A DNA stretch of 32,398 nucleotides from Kiloniellaceae bacterium (GCA_009377535.1 WHTV01000043.1:1-32398), one strand, 5' to 3'. Counted from the stretch's first letter, positions 7,649 through 17,300 are shown. Numbers and translations: made by a program. Notes: generated from the letters alone by a model not told the origin.

Positions 7649-8239
7649 GTGCAGGAAACGCCGGCCAGGAAGCTGCCGAAGGCCCAGCGGCGCGACCAGT
7701 TGCTCGCAACAGCGCTGGAGATCGTGCACGACGAAGGCACCGACGCGCTGACTCTCGGCTACCTGGCGGAGCGCGCAGGCGTCAGCAAGCCGGTCGCCTA
7801 CGATCACTTCGGGACCCGCTCGGGCCTGCTGATCGCGCTCTACAGGCAGCTCGACGATCTGCAGGTGGCGGCGTTCCGCGAGGCGCTTGCGCAGGCGCCG
7901 CGCCGGCTGGCGGATGTCGCCCGCGTCGTGAGTCGGGCCTATGTGGACTGCACCATCTCGGCCGGTGCGGAATGGCACGCGGTCTCAGCGGCCCTGCAGG
8001 GCGACGAGGAGATGGAGGCCTTCCAGAGGGAGCTGGTCGACAGCTACGTCGCGCTCTACTGCGAGGCCTTCGCGCCCTACACCGACCTGCCTGAGGATGA
8101 ACTTCGCCGGCGCTGTGTTGGCATTCTCGGCGCGGCGGAGGCCATCTCGCGCGAGATGATTCGCGGCGAAGCGACGGAGGACCAGGCGGTCGCCAGCCTC
8201 GCCGGACTGATGGTCGCCTGGCTGTCCGCCGCGCCCTAG
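7649..8239 (+). CDS. TetR-family transcriptional regulator
   Basis: 196 residues starting at GTG, with GGGAGAGAG upstream. The HTH covers about residues 12-58 (QRRDQLLATALEIVHDEG, LAERAGVSKPVAYDHFGTRS), and the rest is a helical ligand-binding domain with Trp and Cys residues in DCTISAGAEWHAV. It is divergent from the saccharopine-dehydrogenase-like gene, and the spacer carries overlapping inverted repeats that fit autoregulation and control of that neighbour. The flavoprotein gene starts 6 bp after its stop, so the two are probably co-transcribed. The inducer is unknown. Confidence 0.9.
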   Translation: MQETPARKLPKAQRRDQLLATALEIVHDEGTDALTLGYLAERAGVSKPVAYDHFGTRSGLLIALYRQLDDLQVAAFREALAQAPRRLADVARVVSRAYVDCTISAGAEWHAVSAALQGDEEMEAFQRELVDSYVALYCEAFAPYTDLPEDELRRRCVGILGAAEAISREMIRGEATEDQAVASLAGLMVAWLSAAP

Positions 8240-8245
8240 CCGCCG

Positions 8246-9424
8246 ATGCAGCACCTCGATGTAATGGTCCTCGGTGCCGGGGCCGCCGGCCTGATGGCGG
8301 CGGTCGAAGCCGGCAAGCGCGGCCGCTCGGTGCTGGTGCTCGAGAAGTCGGCCAAGCCGGCGGAGAAGATCCGCATCTCCGGCGGCGGGCGCTGCAACTT
8401 CACCAACCTGCACTGCACGCCGGCGAACTTCCTCTCGCAGAACCCTCGCTTCTGCGTCTCGGCCCTGAAGCGCTATAGCCAGCGCGACTTCATCGCCCGG
8501 GTCGAGGCCGCGGGCATCGCCTGGCACGAGAAGACTCTCGGCCAGTTGTTCTGCGACGGTTCCTCCCAGCAGATCATCGACCTGCTGCTGGCGGACTGCG
8601 CCGCCGCGGGCGTCGTGCTGCAGACCGAGACTGTCGTAGCAGGCGTCGAGCAGCGCGATGGTCGTTTCTGTCTCGCGACCAGTCGGGGCGACTTCGACTG
8701 CGCGTCGCTGGTGGTGGCGACCGGCGGCCCTTCGATCCCCAAGATGGGCGCCAGCGGCTTCGCCTACGATCTCGCGCGGCAGTTCGGGCTCGCGGTGGTG
8801 CCGCCGCGGCCGGCGCTGGTGCCGCTGACCTTCGATCCGACGATCCTTGAGAAGCTGCGGCCCTTGAGCGGCGTCGCGACGGAGGCGGTGGTAAGCTGCG
8901 GCAGCACAAGCTTTCGCGAGGCGCTGCTGTTCACCCACCGGGGCCTCAGCGGTCCGTCAATCCTGCAGATCTCCTCCTACTGGTCTCCGGGGCGGGAGAT
9001 CGCCGTCAACCTGCTGCCGGATGGCGACGCCTTCGATCTGCTGCGCGCGGCACGGAGCGACAGGGCGAAGCAGGAGCTGCACACGCTGCTGTCTGAGCTG
9101 CTGCCGCGGCGCCTCGCGCTGCTGCTCTGCGTCGAGGCCGATCTCGACGGTCGGCTTGCCGACCTCTCCGACAAGAAATTGCGCGCGATGGCACGCCTGC
9201 TGAACGACTGGCACCTCAAGCCCAGCGGGACGGAAGGTTTGCGTACCGCCGAGGTGACCGCCGGCGGCGTCGACACCGACGCGATCTCCTCCAAGACCTT
9301 CGAGGCGAAGCGCGTGCCCGGCCTCTACTTCATCGGCGAATGCCTCGACGTCACCGGCCATCTCGGCGGCTTCAACTTCCAGTGGGCCTGGTCCTCCGGC
9401 CACGCCGCCGGGCAGGCCGTATAG
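8246..9424 (+). CDS. HI0933/BaiN-family FAD-dependent oxidoreductase
   Basis: 392 residues. An N-terminal FAD-binding Rossmann motif ([20 protein letters not shown]) is followed by the family signature [12 protein letters not shown], a second dinucleotide motif around [16 protein letters not shown], and the C-terminal [20 protein letters not shown]. These are hallmarks of the YhiN/HI0933 flavoproteins. Some relatives, such as BaiN, reduce steroid double bonds, but most have no known substrate. The gene starts 6 bp after the TetR stop with no clear ribosome site, which suggests translational coupling. Length matches the family. Confidence 0.92.
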   Translation: MQHLDVMVLGAGAAGLMAAVEAGKRGRSVLVLEKSAKPAEKIRISGGGRCNFTNLHCTPANFLSQNPRFCVSALKRYSQRDFIARVEAAGIAWHEKTLGQLFCDGSSQQIIDLLLADCAAAGVVLQTETVVAGVEQRDGRFCLATSRGDFDCASLVVATGGPSIPKMGASGFAYDLARQFGLAVVPPRPALVPLTFDPTILEKLRPLSGVATEAVVSCGSTSFREALLFTHRGLSGPSILQISSYWSPGREIAVNLLPDGDAFDLLRAARSDRAKQELHTLLSELLPRRLALLLCVEADLDGRLADLSDKKLRAMARLLNDWHLKPSGTEGLRTAEVTAGGVDTDAISSKTFEAKRVPGLYFIGECLDVTGHLGGFNFQWAWSSGHAAGQAV

Positions 9425-9515
9425 GACTTTAGAACACAGCCTTGCCGCTTGCCGCCGTGGTGGCTTTTCGCGACACTCCGGCCCCCCGGTGCCTGCCAAT
9501 TTTGCGAGACCCGTG

Positions 9516-10715
9516 ATGCCGAAGTTCAAGACCCTCGACGACCTCGACCTTGCCGGCAAGACCGTGCTGGTACGCGTCGACTTCAACGTGCCGATGTCCG
9601 GCGGCAAGATCACCGACCTGACGCGCATCGAGCGCGCGGCGCCGACCATCCGCGACCTGACGAGGAAAGGCGCCAAGGTGCTGCTGCTCTCCCACTTCGG
9701 CCGCCCCAAGGGCAAGCCGAACCTGGAGATGTCGCTGCAGCCGCTGGTGCCGGCTATCGCAAAGGTGCTGGGCCAGGATGTCGCCTTCGCTGCCGACTGC
9801 GTCGGCGCGGCTGCGCAAGAGGCCGTGAAGAAACTTGCGCCCGGCGGTATCGTCCTGCTGGAGAACCTGCGCTTCCACGCTGGCGAGGAAGCCAACGACC
9901 CAGAATTCTCGCAGGCATTGGCGACGCTCGGCGATACCTATGTGAACGATGCCTTCTCGGCGGCGCACCGCGCCCATGCCTCGACCGAGGGCATCGCGCG
10001 CCTGCTGCCGGCGGCCGCCGGGCGGCTCATGCAGGCGGAGCTGGAACACCTCGCCGCCGCGCTGGAGCAACCCAGGCGCCCGGTGGTCGCGGTCGTCGGT
10101 GGTGCGAAGATCTCGAGCAAGCTCGATCTGCTCGGCAACCTGGTGGCCAGGGTCGATATGCTGGTGATCGGCGGCGGCATGGCCAACACCTTCCTGAACG
10201 CCGTCGGCGTGAAGGTCGGCCGCTCGCTCTGCGAGCATGACATGGCCGGCACCGCGAAGGAGATCCTGGAAAAGGCGAAGGCTGCCGGCTGCGACGTGGT
10301 GCTGCCGACCGACGCGGTGGTGGCGGCGGAGTTCGCCGCCGGCGCAGCCAGCGAGGCGGTCTCGGTGAAGGCTGTGCCGGCGGACAAGATGATCCTCGAC
10401 GTCGGCCCGGCGACGGCGGAGCACCTGGCGCGGCGCCTGGCCGACTGCGCGACCCTGGTATGGAACGGCCCGCTCGGCGCCTTCGAGATCCCGCCCTTCG
10501 ATGCGGCGACCAACAGCGTTGCCCAGGCGGCGGCGAAGCTCACCAAGGCGGGAAAGCTGCTGACCGTGGCCGGCGGCGGCGACACCGTGGCCGCGCTCGC
10601 CCACGCCGGCGTGCTGGAGGACTTCTCCTACGTCTCGACGGCCGGCGGTGCGTTCCTCGAATGGCTCGAGGGCAAGACCCTGCCGGGCGTCAAGGCTCTC
10701 GAAGACGCCGCCTGA
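9516..10715 (+). CDS. pgk: Phosphoglycerate kinase
   Basis: 399 residues, the usual length. The enzyme moves phosphate between 1,3-bisphosphoglycerate and ADP in glycolysis and the reverse in gluconeogenesis. Visible motifs are VRVDFNVP near the N-terminus, [60 protein letters not shown] and the nucleotide-site loop [14 protein letters not shown]. The ATG at 9516 matches the standard start; an in-frame GTG 27 bp earlier is not needed. It stands alone here, without gap or tpiA as immediate neighbours, and converges on the LysE-type gene with a 7-bp gap. Confidence 0.97.
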   Translation: MPKFKTLDDLDLAGKTVLVRVDFNVPMSGGKITDLTRIERAAPTIRDLTRKGAKVLLLSHFGRPKGKPNLEMSLQPLVPAIAKVLGQDVAFAADCVGAAAQEAVKKLAPGGIVLLENLRFHAGEEANDPEFSQALATLGDTYVNDAFSAAHRAHASTEGIARLLPAAAGRLMQAELEHLAAALEQPRRPVVAVVGGAKISSKLDLLGNLVARVDMLVIGGGMANTFLNAVGVKVGRSLCEHDMAGTAKEILEKAKAAGCDVVLPTDAVVAAEFAAGAASEAVSVKAVPADKMILDVGPATAEHLARRLADCATLVWNGPLGAFEIPPFDAATNSVAQAAAKLTKAGKLLTVAGGGDTVAALAHAGVLEDFSYVSTAGGAFLEWLEGKTLPGVKALEDAA

Positions 10716-10722
10716 CTTCGCC

Positions 10723-11340
10723 CTACTCCAACCGCGCCGTGAGGATCTTCAGGCCGGCGGCGCCGAAGGCTACCGCGAAGACCGCCTCGAACCAGCGGCG
10801 CAGCCTCGCGTAACCGGCGGTCAGCGGCGGGCTGGAGAACAGCAGCGCGTAGCCGTGGAAGACGAGAAGGCTCTGCAGGCCGATGGCGAGGATGACCAAT
10901 GCAAGGACCTCGGGAGGGGATCCCGCGGGAATGCCGATGGCGAAAAGCGAACCGAAGAATAGAATCGCTTTCGGATTGGTCAAATGCCCGCGGCGGTAGG
11001 CGCTTGCCAGCGTCGGCATCGCAACCCGGGCTGCCGGCAGGGCGTGGCGCGCCAGAGCCGAGCGCGCCGATTTGAAAGCCAGAAACAGCAGATAGCAGGC
11101 GCCGGCGTATCGCACGACCTCGAAGGCCCAGGCGTTGGCGAGCATTATTGCGCTCAAACCCACCGCCGCCGATGTCGACCACATCAAAGATCCCGTCGTG
11201 ACTCCCGAAGCCAGGGCCAGGCCGAAGCGGCGGCCGGAGGCCATGGAGGTGCCGGCGATGGCTAGGGTGGCGGGGCCCGGACTGGCCGTGGCGACCAGTG
11301 CAGCCAGCAGGATGAGCGTGAGGTTCACGTCGGCAGTCAT
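10723..11340 (-). CDS. LysE/RhtB-family amino-acid exporter
   Basis: 205 residues with about six hydrophobic segments, the LysE/RhtB size. The N-terminal signature ATASPGPATLAIAGTSMASG is characteristic, as is NPKAILFFGSLFA in the middle. These inner-membrane proteins export amino acids such as threonine, homoserine or lysine; the substrate cannot be assigned. The ATG at 11340 has only a weak ribosome site. The JmjC/cupin gene ends 17 bp upstream on the same strand, so the two are probably one transcript. Confidence 0.9.
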   Translation of the reverse strand: MTADVNLTLILLAALVATASPGPATLAIAGTSMASGRRFGLALASGVTTGSLMWSTSAAVGLSAIMLANAWAFEVVRYAGACYLLFLAFKSARSALARHALPAARVAMPTLASAYRRGHLTNPKAILFFGSLFAIGIPAGSPPEVLALVILAIGLQSLLVFHGYALLFSSPPLTAGYARLRRWFEAVFAVAFGAAGLKILTARLE

Positions 11341-11357
11341 GGATATTTCTCAGCTTC

Positions 11358-12557
11358 TCACGCGATGGCGCGCATCGCCTTCATGTTCTGGATCAGCTCG
11401 GCGACGGCGGCTTCCGACATTTCGGGGAACTGGCTCTTCAGGCTGGCGGCGCTCACCGTGTCGCGGCTCATGATGAAGCGCACCTGGCGGGTGATGTCGC
11501 GCGGCACCTCGACGTGCTGCTTGCCGTCGGTGAGGACGGGGCGGCCGTTCTGCTGCACCACCCGCACGGTCTTGCTGACTTTGTAGTTTCCGGCTTCGAC
11601 TTGCGGTGCCGCGGGCGCGCTGCCGAGGCGGCTGCCCAGGTCGTAGCTCTTGAATTCGTAGGGCCAGGCAGCCACCGCCTTGGCAGCGGTCTGTTGCGCG
11701 CCCTTCGAGGCCAGGATTTCCCCGACCGACTTGCCCATCTTCTTCAGCACCTTGGCGAGCGCGTCCTTGTCCGCCTTGTGCGGCAGGTCGGCGCGCATCT
11801 CAGGGTCCTGCACCGCTGCTTCCCAGATGATCCCCAGCAGATCGAGGGGCTTGGGCAGGGTGACGCCGAAGGCGATGTGCAGCGCGCCGTTCTCCGAGGC
11901 CAGGGCATCGTGATAGCGGCCGCGCGGGATGTAGAGCAGGTCGCCCGGCTGCATGCGGACCTGCTCGGCCACCTTGCCGGCACGGCGCTCGCGCTCGGCG
12001 TCGCCGAACTGGAAGCTCGGGTGGTTGACCGGCGTGTCCTCGCGGTTCTCGTAGATGTTCCACACCTTTTCGCCGTTGCAGTGCAGGGCGAAGACCTCGT
12101 GCACGTCGCAGTGCGGCCCGAAGGCCTGGCGCTGCGACATGGAGAAATAGAGATTCGCCTGGCTGCGGCCGCCGGTGGCCTCCTGCAGCTCGTTGGCGAG
12201 CTGGCGCACCCCGGGGGCCAGCGCATCGATGTCGTTGAGGATCACCGAGGCGCCCTTGCCGATCCAGTCCTGCACCAGGTCCGGGTCGGGCCTAAACGCC
12301 GTGCCGTCGCCGCCGAGCGCCAGGGCGCGCGCGCAGTAATCCACCGCCGGCACGGGTTTGCGGTCGATGAAGAGCTTCAGGGTCTGAGGCGACCACACCG
12401 AGGTCATCGACATCAAGGTGTTGAGCCCGGCCAGCGTCATGATGGCGGCGCTGCGCTCCGGCGTGCCCTTCACGTGCAGGTGCTGCTTGCCGAAGATGTC
12501 CCGGAAGAAGGTCTCGGCGTCGAGCGGGGCAAGCAGGCTGTCGAAGAGCGTCGTCAT
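11358..12557 (-). CDS. JmjC/cupin-type 2-oxoglutarate oxygenase
   Basis: 399 residues. The Fe(II)-binding HxD motif is His149-Cys-Asp151 in FGPHCDVHEVFALHC, and the distal histidine is His216 in YIPRGRYHDAL; LHIAFGV follows, as in JmjC-like cupins. The N-terminal EETFFRDIFG-like start (AETFFRDIFGKQHLHVKG) is found in the RoxA/YcfD class of ribosomal-protein hydroxylases, so an arginine or histidine hydroxylase is one possibility, but this protein is divergent. About 150 C-terminal residues form a separate helical/winged part that could bind the target. The ATG at 12557 is taken; a much longer open frame upstream is only a shadow of azlD. Confidence 0.8.
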   Translation of the reverse strand: MTTLFDSLLAPLDAETFFRDIFGKQHLHVKGTPERSAAIMTLAGLNTLMSMTSVWSPQTLKLFIDRKPVPAVDYCARALALGGDGTAFRPDPDLVQDWIGKGASVILNDIDALAPGVRQLANELQEATGGRSQANLYFSMSQRQAFGPHCDVHEVFALHCNGEKVWNIYENREDTPVNHPSFQFGDAERERRAGKVAEQVRMQPGDLLYIPRGRYHDALASENGALHIAFGVTLPKPLDLLGIIWEAAVQDPEMRADLPHKADKDALAKVLKKMGKSVGEILASKGAQQTAAKAVAAWPYEFKSYDLGSRLGSAPAAPQVEAGNYKVSKTVRVVQQNGRPVLTDGKQHVEVPRDITRQVRFIMSRDTVSAASLKSQFPEMSEAAVAELIQNMKAMRAIA

Positions 12558-12661
12558 CCGCCGTCTCACGGGGGTTTTTCTGGCCCGGAGCGTCAGGCCG
12601 ACGCTCCCGGTATAGGTCACGCCCCCGGCGGGTGCAAGGCCGTGCGCCGGCCCGGGCGGCG

Positions 12662-13018
12662 TCAGAACAGCGTCCGGCCCAAGGTGATCAGCACCAGGGC
12701 GCCGGCGCCGGCAGCGACGCCGAGGCCGACGTTGCGCCGGGTCAGGAAAAAGATCGCCAAGGCGATCGCGGCGCCGGCGACGCGGTCCGCCGTTGCCGTT
12801 TCCGCCAAGGGCCCGTTGGGCAGCAGGATCATGCGCGAGATGAGGCCGGCCAGCATGGCATAGGCGACGCAGGCGACCCATTCGAAGAGGCGGCTGCCGG
12901 CGTCGATGCGTCCGGAAAGCGCCACGCCCAGGGCGCGCCAGAAATAGGTCGCCAGCGCACCCACGGTCATCAGCACGTAGGGCCACCACGGTCCGCCAGC
13001 GAGCTCCTGCTCAAGCAT
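12662..13018 (-). CDS. azlD: AzlD-family branched-chain amino-acid export subunit
   Basis: 118 residues with four hydrophobic segments, the AzlD size. Together with AzlC it forms an exporter of branched-chain amino acids or their analogues in the inner membrane. TVGALATYFWRALGVALSGR near the N-terminus and FFLTRRNVGLGVAAGAGAL near the C-terminus follow the family pattern. The ATG at 13018 has GAGAGGG upstream and overlaps the azlC stop by 8 bp, which indicates co-translation. Confidence 0.88.
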   Translation of the reverse strand: MLEQELAGGPWWPYVLMTVGALATYFWRALGVALSGRIDAGSRLFEWVACVAYAMLAGLISRMILLPNGPLAETATADRVAGAAIALAIFFLTRRNVGLGVAAGAGALVLITLGRTLF

Positions 13019-13796
13019 CGCGGCCCTCTCGGGTTTTGCGTGGCAGCGCCAGGTCGGCGGCGAAGGCGATGGATCCGGCCAGTACCCCGGTGATCAGCAG
13101 GCCCCAGTCGGGCGATACCAGGTGCAGCGGCGGGCCCAGCAGGGCGCCGACCATGAGCGCCAGGATGCGCCCCCGGTGGCGGGCGTCAGCGACGAAGACC
13201 AGCATGAAATAGATCGGGTTGAGGAACACCAGGCCGAGGGTGACGAAGCCGGGCAGCAGGCCGGCGAGGTAGAAGCCGAGCGCGGTGGTCACCAGGCACA
13301 TCGACCACAAGGTGGTGCCGAAACCGGCGAAGTAGGGCAGGCGGTGCTCGGGCTGCAGTGTCGGGCAGATGCGCATGCCGGCTGCCCAGGCGGTCACCGC
13401 CACGTAGTGGGAGAAGAGATAGTAGCGCCAGGCGGGCGTGCCGCGGGCCCGCAGGTAGGGCATCAGCGAGACTGTCATCGGCAGCAGGCGGGCATTGGTC
13501 ATGGCCACTGCCGCGGCGACCAGCACCAGGGAGCCGCCCAGGCTGTAGAGCTCGATTGCCACGATCTGGCCGGGCAGCGCCCAGCCGGTGAAGGTGGAAA
13601 ACAGGCCGAGCCAGACGTCCAGCCCGGCGCCGTGCACCAGGGAGCCGAAGCCGACATAGGAGGCGCCGAGCACCAGCATGGGAACGCCGAAGGCGTCGCG
13701 CAGGCCGGCCAGCGCGGCGGCGCGCGGCGAGGCGAATGCCTGCCGGTTTTCGGGAGTCATCGCAGATTTTTCGGGGGGATCGTTAACGATGGTCAT
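13011..13796 (-). CDS. azlC: AzlC-family branched-chain amino-acid export permease
   Basis: 261 residues from the ATG at 13796, or 249 from an in-frame ATG at 13760. The protein has the AzlC pattern: GLRDAFGVPMLVLGASYVGF, FTGWALPGQIVAIELYSLG, AVAMTNARLLPMTVSLMPYL and SHYVAVTAWA. It is the large subunit of the AzlCD exporter. Neither start has a convincing ribosome site. The later start would leave a perfect 12-bp palindrome (13779-13790) in the leader rather than in the coding region, which slightly favours it. The gene overlaps azlD by 8 bp. Confidence 0.9.
   Translation of the reverse strand: MTIVNDPPEKSAMTPENRQAFASPRAAALAGLRDAFGVPMLVLGASYVGFGSLVHGAGLDVWLGLFSTFTGWALPGQIVAIELYSLGGSLVLVAAAVAMTNARLLPMTVSLMPYLRARGTPAWRYYLFSHYVAVTAWAAGMRICPTLQPEHRLPYFAGFGTTLWSMCLVTTALGFYLAGLLPGFVTLGLVFLNPIYFMLVFVADARHRGRILALMVGALLGPPLHLVSPDWGLLITGVLAGSIAFAADLALPRKTREGRDA
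13779..13790. promoter_or_regulatory. 12-bp palindrome at the azlC start
   Basis: ATCGTTAACGAT is a perfect palindrome located between the two possible azlC start codons. It could be an operator or the -10 region of the azlCD promoter. A 12-bp palindrome can also occur by chance in a window this long. Confidence 0.3.
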
Positions 13797-14023
13797 CGGT
13801 GCCTAGGCTAGCGTTGCGCGACTCCGGCATCCAGGGCTTTCCCACTGTTCGTGCTGCTCTGCCAGAATTGTCTAGAAATATGCCCGTTGCCGGGCAAGAA
13901 TGCGCGCAAGACTGGTGAGCGCACGAAATCAGCGCGAGAAAGTTGAGCGGTGCATTCAGTGAGTGGAAGCGGGACCGAGGAAGCCATGCCCTGGAGCAGC
14001 CGGCTATTCGGCCTGGAGAGTTT
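13797..14023. other. Divergent spacer between azlC and the response-regulator unit
   Basis: No convincing gene. It contains a short hairpin, TGCCCG-TTGC-CGGGCA (13881-13896), without a U-run, and an AT-richer patch around 13876-13880 (TCTAGAAATAT nearby). Promoters for both directions must lie here, but I cannot place them with confidence. A TTG-initiated open frame begins at 13943 but its first part does not look like protein-coding sequence. Confidence 0.4.
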
Positions 14024-14188
14024 GTGTCTGAGGATAGAGGGGAGACCGGCACAGCGCTAGACTGCAGCGTGCCGCCGCGCAATACCGCCTTGCTCGTTGC
14101 CCGCCGCCGTTGTCGCAGAGGGCGTGCGGTCGTACAGCCGCTGCGCAAGCTGATCGAGGTGCTCGACGGCAAGGAGCTCGAGCCATGA
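14024..14188 (+). CDS. Possible small Arg-rich protein upstream of the response regulator
   Basis: A 54-codon frame starting at GTG 14024, with GGAGAG immediately before it. The predicted C-terminal half is basic (LLVARRRCRRGRAVVQPLRK) and ends LIEVLDGKELEP. Its stop codon overlaps the ATG of the response regulator in ATGA, an arrangement typical of translationally coupled genes and the main reason to list it. I recognise no family. GC-rich DNA gives many open frames by chance, and the frame extends upstream to 13943 without a better start, so this may not be a gene. Confidence 0.3.
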   Translation: MSEDRGETGTALDCSVPPRNTALLVARRRCRRGRAVVQPLRKLIEVLDGKELEP

Positions 14189-14574
14189 CGGCATTGCGCG
14201 TCTTGATGTGCGATGACGAGCCTGCCGTCGGCGCCTTCGTGCGCCAGATCGCGGAGGGCCTCGGCTACGAGATGCACTTCACCGATCAGGCGGACGAATT
14301 CGCTCCTCTTTATCTCAGCTGTCGCCCCGACATCGTCATCCTTGACCTGGTGATGCCGGGCACCGACGGCATCGAGCTGTTGCACTTCCTGGCCAAGGAG
14401 CGCAGCCCTGCACGCATCCTGCTGATGAGTGGTTTTGACCCGAAGATCCGCGAGGTCGCGATGCTGCTGGGGGAGGCCCATTCGCTTGATATGGTCGGCA
14501 TCGTCGCAAAGCCGGTGCGTGCCGCCGAACTGCGTGAGCGGCTCGCCGCCTTGGGTGACGACGAGGTGGTCTAG
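14185..14574 (+). CDS. Single-domain response regulator
   Basis: 129 residues, only a receiver domain. The acidic pair is Asp10-Asp11 in LMCDDEPAVGAF, the phospho-acceptor is Asp54 in VILDLVMPGTDG, the switch Ser82 is in LLMSGFDP, and the conserved lysine is Lys109 in VAKPVRAAEL. There is no output domain, so it acts through a partner protein or phosphorelay. AAGGAG precedes the ATG. Its stop overlaps by 3 bp the stop of the convergent histidine kinase, so the two may work together although they are transcribed from opposite strands. Confidence 0.92.
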   Translation: MTALRVLMCDDEPAVGAFVRQIAEGLGYEMHFTDQADEFAPLYLSCRPDIVILDLVMPGTDGIELLHFLAKERSPARILLMSGFDPKIREVAMLLGEAHSLDMVGIVAKPVRAAELRERLAALGDDEVV

Positions 14575-16130
14575 TACACTCGCTCGGCGGGCAGGGTGAC
14601 GATGGCGCGGGTGCCGACACCAGGCTGGCTCTTCAGTTCGAGGTGCCCGCCGTGCAGGCGCACGAAGCCGTCCGATAGCGGCAGGCCGAGCCCGGTGCCT
14701 TCGAACTGGCGGCTCAAGCGGCTGTCGACCTGTTCGAAAGGCGCAAAGGCGCGGGGGATGTCTTCCGCCGCGATGCCGATGCCGGTGTCGCTGACCTCGA
14801 AAACGAAGGTACCGTCGGCCCCCCGATGTGCGGCCAGGGCCACGCGGCCGCCCTCAGGCGTGAACTTGATGGCGTTCGACATCAGGTTCAGCAGCACCTG
14901 CTTCAGCTTGCGCTCGTCCGCCCTGAGGCGTGGCAGATTCTCCGGCAGTGATACCGTCAACGCAAGCTCGGCCCGCTTGGCGCGCTCGGTGACCAGGCGT
15001 TCGACGGCGCCGACCACGTCATAGGGATCGACCTCCTCGTCGCGCAGTTCGTGGGCGCCGGCTTCGATCTTGGCGACGTCGAGGATATCGTTGATCAGGG
15101 TCAGCAGATGCTGGGCGCTCTCGTGGATGTCGGCGGCGTAGCTCTTGTACTGGTTGCTGCCGAGCGGGCCCAACAGCTCGCTCTCCATGATCTCAGAGAA
15201 GCCGATGACGGCGTTGAGCGGCGTGCGCAGTTCATGGCTCATGTTGGCCAGGAACTCGGTCTTGGCGCGGTTGGCCAGTTCGGCGCTCTCTTTGGCGCCG
15301 ATCAGCGCCTCCTCGCGCTGGCGCAGGGCGGTGATGTTCTCCGCCGTGCCGCGATAGCCGAGGAAGCTGCCGCTATCCGGGCAATAGACCGGCAGGCCGT
15401 TGAGCCGGAACAGCAAGGTCGCGCCACCGCGGTCGCGGATGGCGATCTCGATGTCGCGAAAGGGCGCATGGCGTGCGCTGGTGGCCAGCGATTGCAGCTT
15501 GGGCGAAACCTGCTCCGGCAGGTCGTTCAGCGAGCGGCCGATGATCTCGCGCGGATGGTAGCCGAGGGCATCGTGCACACGCGGCGACACGAAGGTGAGC
15601 ACCAGGCCGCGGTCGGTTTCCCATACCCAGTCGGAGACCAGGCGCGTGGTGTCGTCCAGGCGGGTGGTCGCCTGCACCAGGGCGGAGGCCGTCGCCTTCA
15701 GCTTGGTAGTGGATTCGAAGACCAGCGCGGTGGCGCGCGTGGCGCCGTCGACGCCGCGGATCGGGCGCCGCCTGGCGCGGTAATACTCGGTGCGCCCTTC
15801 TATTGTCAGCTTGTGTTCCTGGCTGACGGCGATCGGCGAGAGGTCGCCGCCCTGCGGCAGCAGGCCGAGCGTTGAATGGTTCGGCAGGGCGCTGGCCTCG
15901 GCCAGGGCGCCGGCGATGCGATGGTAGCTCTTGTTGGCGTAGACCACCTCGCCGTCAGGCGAGACGATGCAGACGGGCGGGCCTTCTTCCAGCAGATCAC
16001 GCTGGAGAACCTGCAGCAGGTCCTCCACCTCGCCTGCCGGGCTGGCCACCTTCAGCGTGGGGGTCCGTGGTGCGCCGCCGGACTCCGCGCTGCGTGCCAC
16101 CATCTTCGGTTTTCTTATGTCGGTCGTCAC
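14571..16130 (-). CDS. PAS-domain sensor histidine kinase (PleC/DivJ-like core)
   Basis: 519 residues from a GTG at 16130; an ATG at 16103 is the alternative. There are no membrane segments, so it is cytoplasmic. Two PAS-like domains lie at about 45-140 ([20 protein letters not shown]) and 160-270 ([20 protein letters not shown]). The phospho-acceptor is His299 in [20 protein letters not shown], and the extended [20 protein letters not shown] / [13 protein letters not shown] pattern is that of the alphaproteobacterial PleC/DivJ/PdhS group. The ATP-binding domain has LMSNAIKF (about 416-423), DTGIG (448-452) and GTGLG (478-482). The signal is unknown. It starts 9 bp after the DUF2336 gene and so shares its operon. 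Confidence 0.93.
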   Translation of the reverse strand: MTTDIRKPKMVARSAESGGAPRTPTLKVASPAGEVEDLLQVLQRDLLEEGPPVCIVSPDGEVVYANKSYHRIAGALAEASALPNHSTLGLLPQGGDLSPIAVSQEHKLTIEGRTEYYRARRRPIRGVDGATRATALVFESTTKLKATASALVQATTRLDDTTRLVSDWVWETDRGLVLTFVSPRVHDALGYHPREIIGRSLNDLPEQVSPKLQSLATSARHAPFRDIEIAIRDRGGATLLFRLNGLPVYCPDSGSFLGYRGTAENITALRQREEALIGAKESAELANRAKTEFLANMSHELRTPLNAVIGFSEIMESELLGPLGSNQYKSYAADIHESAQHLLTLINDILDVAKIEAGAHELRDEEVDPYDVVGAVERLVTERAKRAELALTVSLPENLPRLRADERKLKQVLLNLMSNAIKFTPEGGRVALAAHRGADGTFVFEVSDTGIGIAAEDIPRAFAPFEQVDSRLSRQFEGTGLGLPLSDGFVRLHGGHLELKSQPGVGTRAIVTLPAERVY

Positions 16131-16139
16131 CGTTTCCGC

Positions 16140-17285
16140 TTAGCCCCTGCTGTGTTTTGCTTTGTTCATTTCCAGGTCGCGTACGGCCGACTGGAAGGCC
16201 GGCGCGCGCTGCCAGCTGCGCAGGACGTGCTGCGCGTCCTCCCGCTTGGTCTTGTCGAACAGGCGCGTTGCGCGCGCGAGATCGCCCGGCGAGGTCTTCT
16301 GGCCGCCGGAGCCGGCGCTCCGGCTGAGCAGGAAGAGGGTGGCGAAATCCTGCTTGGAAACGCCGAGCGCCTGGGCGGCGATGGCGAGTCCCTCACCGCC
16401 GGGCCCATAGAGGATCTCGGCGCGGCGCGGCATGGCGATGCCGCTCCATTCTTCGAAGAGCGCCTCGAAGAGGGGCACCTGGCCCTGGCGCAGGGTCTTG
16501 ATCAGCATCGCGGCATTGACCGGGTGCTCGCGTGCCATGGAGCGCGCCAGCTCGGCGGCGGACCTCTCCAGGTTCGACCCGTCATTGCTGTTCTCCGCCG
16601 CCATCTCCATGACGGCGTTCTCCAGGGCGTCGTCGAGGGAGGTCGGGTGGATGTCGTAGCTCTCCAGGATCTCGGCCCGCAGGTTGGCGGCGACCACCCA
16701 GTAAAGCCGCATGGCGAGATCGTTGGTCAGGTCCTGGCGGCGCACCAGGGGCTCCTGATAGCTGTCGATGTGCTGGGCCTGCTCGGTCAGATAGGTCAGC
16801 GTCGCCTTGGAAATGCGCGCGCTTGTGTTCTCCAGCAGGGCCGTGATGACGTCGCTGTCCTGGGTGCCCACCAGTTCCTCGCTGACCGTCTCGCTGAGGT
16901 CGCGCCGGCGCGCGATGGCAATCTGATGCTGGCGGCTACGGTGATGGATGATGCTGATGAGTTCTTCGTCGGACAGCAGCGTCGAGCGCAGCAGCACCGG
17001 CTGGGCGACGGCGAACTCGTCGTTGGCCAGCGCGACCAGGAGGGCGCGCGGCGCTGCCGGATTGCGCGACAGCCGATCGGCCAGGCGCTTGCGGATGGGG
17101 ACTTCGAATTCGTGGATCAGCTTGTCGAGAATCTCGAAGATCAGGTCACGTTCCTGATCGCTCAACATATGCTCGCGTTCGAGGGAAAGCTGCGCAATGC
17201 GCGCGGTCAACTGCTCGCGACCTTCGATCGACTTGTCGAGCGCCAAACGCAGCAGAGAATGAAGATCTTGATCTTGATCGTTCAT
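16140..17285 (-). CDS. DUF2336 family protein
   Basis: 381 residues, all-helical in appearance, with repeated leucine/alanine-rich helices reminiscent of HEAT-like repeats. Segments such as ISIIHHRSRQHQIAIARRRD and SDVITALLENTSARISKATL match DUF2336, a family common in Rhodospirillales and without an assigned function. There is no signal peptide or membrane segment. The ATG at 17285 has GGAAGGA upstream; a TTG 15 bp earlier is less likely. It is the first gene of an operon with the PAS histidine kinase (9-bp gap), so a role in signalling is plausible. A perfect 14-bp palindrome lies 16 bp upstream of the start. Confidence 0.85.
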   Translation of the reverse strand: MNDQDQDLHSLLRLALDKSIEGREQLTARIAQLSLEREHMLSDQERDLIFEILDKLIHEFEVPIRKRLADRLSRNPAAPRALLVALANDEFAVAQPVLLRSTLLSDEELISIIHHRSRQHQIAIARRRDLSETVSEELVGTQDSDVITALLENTSARISKATLTYLTEQAQHIDSYQEPLVRRQDLTNDLAMRLYWVVAANLRAEILESYDIHPTSLDDALENAVMEMAAENSNDGSNLERSAAELARSMAREHPVNAAMLIKTLRQGQVPLFEALFEEWSGIAMPRRAEILYGPGGEGLAIAAQALGVSKQDFATLFLLSRSAGSGGQKTSPGDLARATRLFDKTKREDAQHVLRSWQRAPAFQSAVRDLEMNKAKHSRG

Positions 17286-17300
17286 TCGGTCCTTCCCCAA

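Noticed and set aside
9429..10604. 391-codon open frame antisense to pgk
   Set aside because: Shadow of pgk with no domain.
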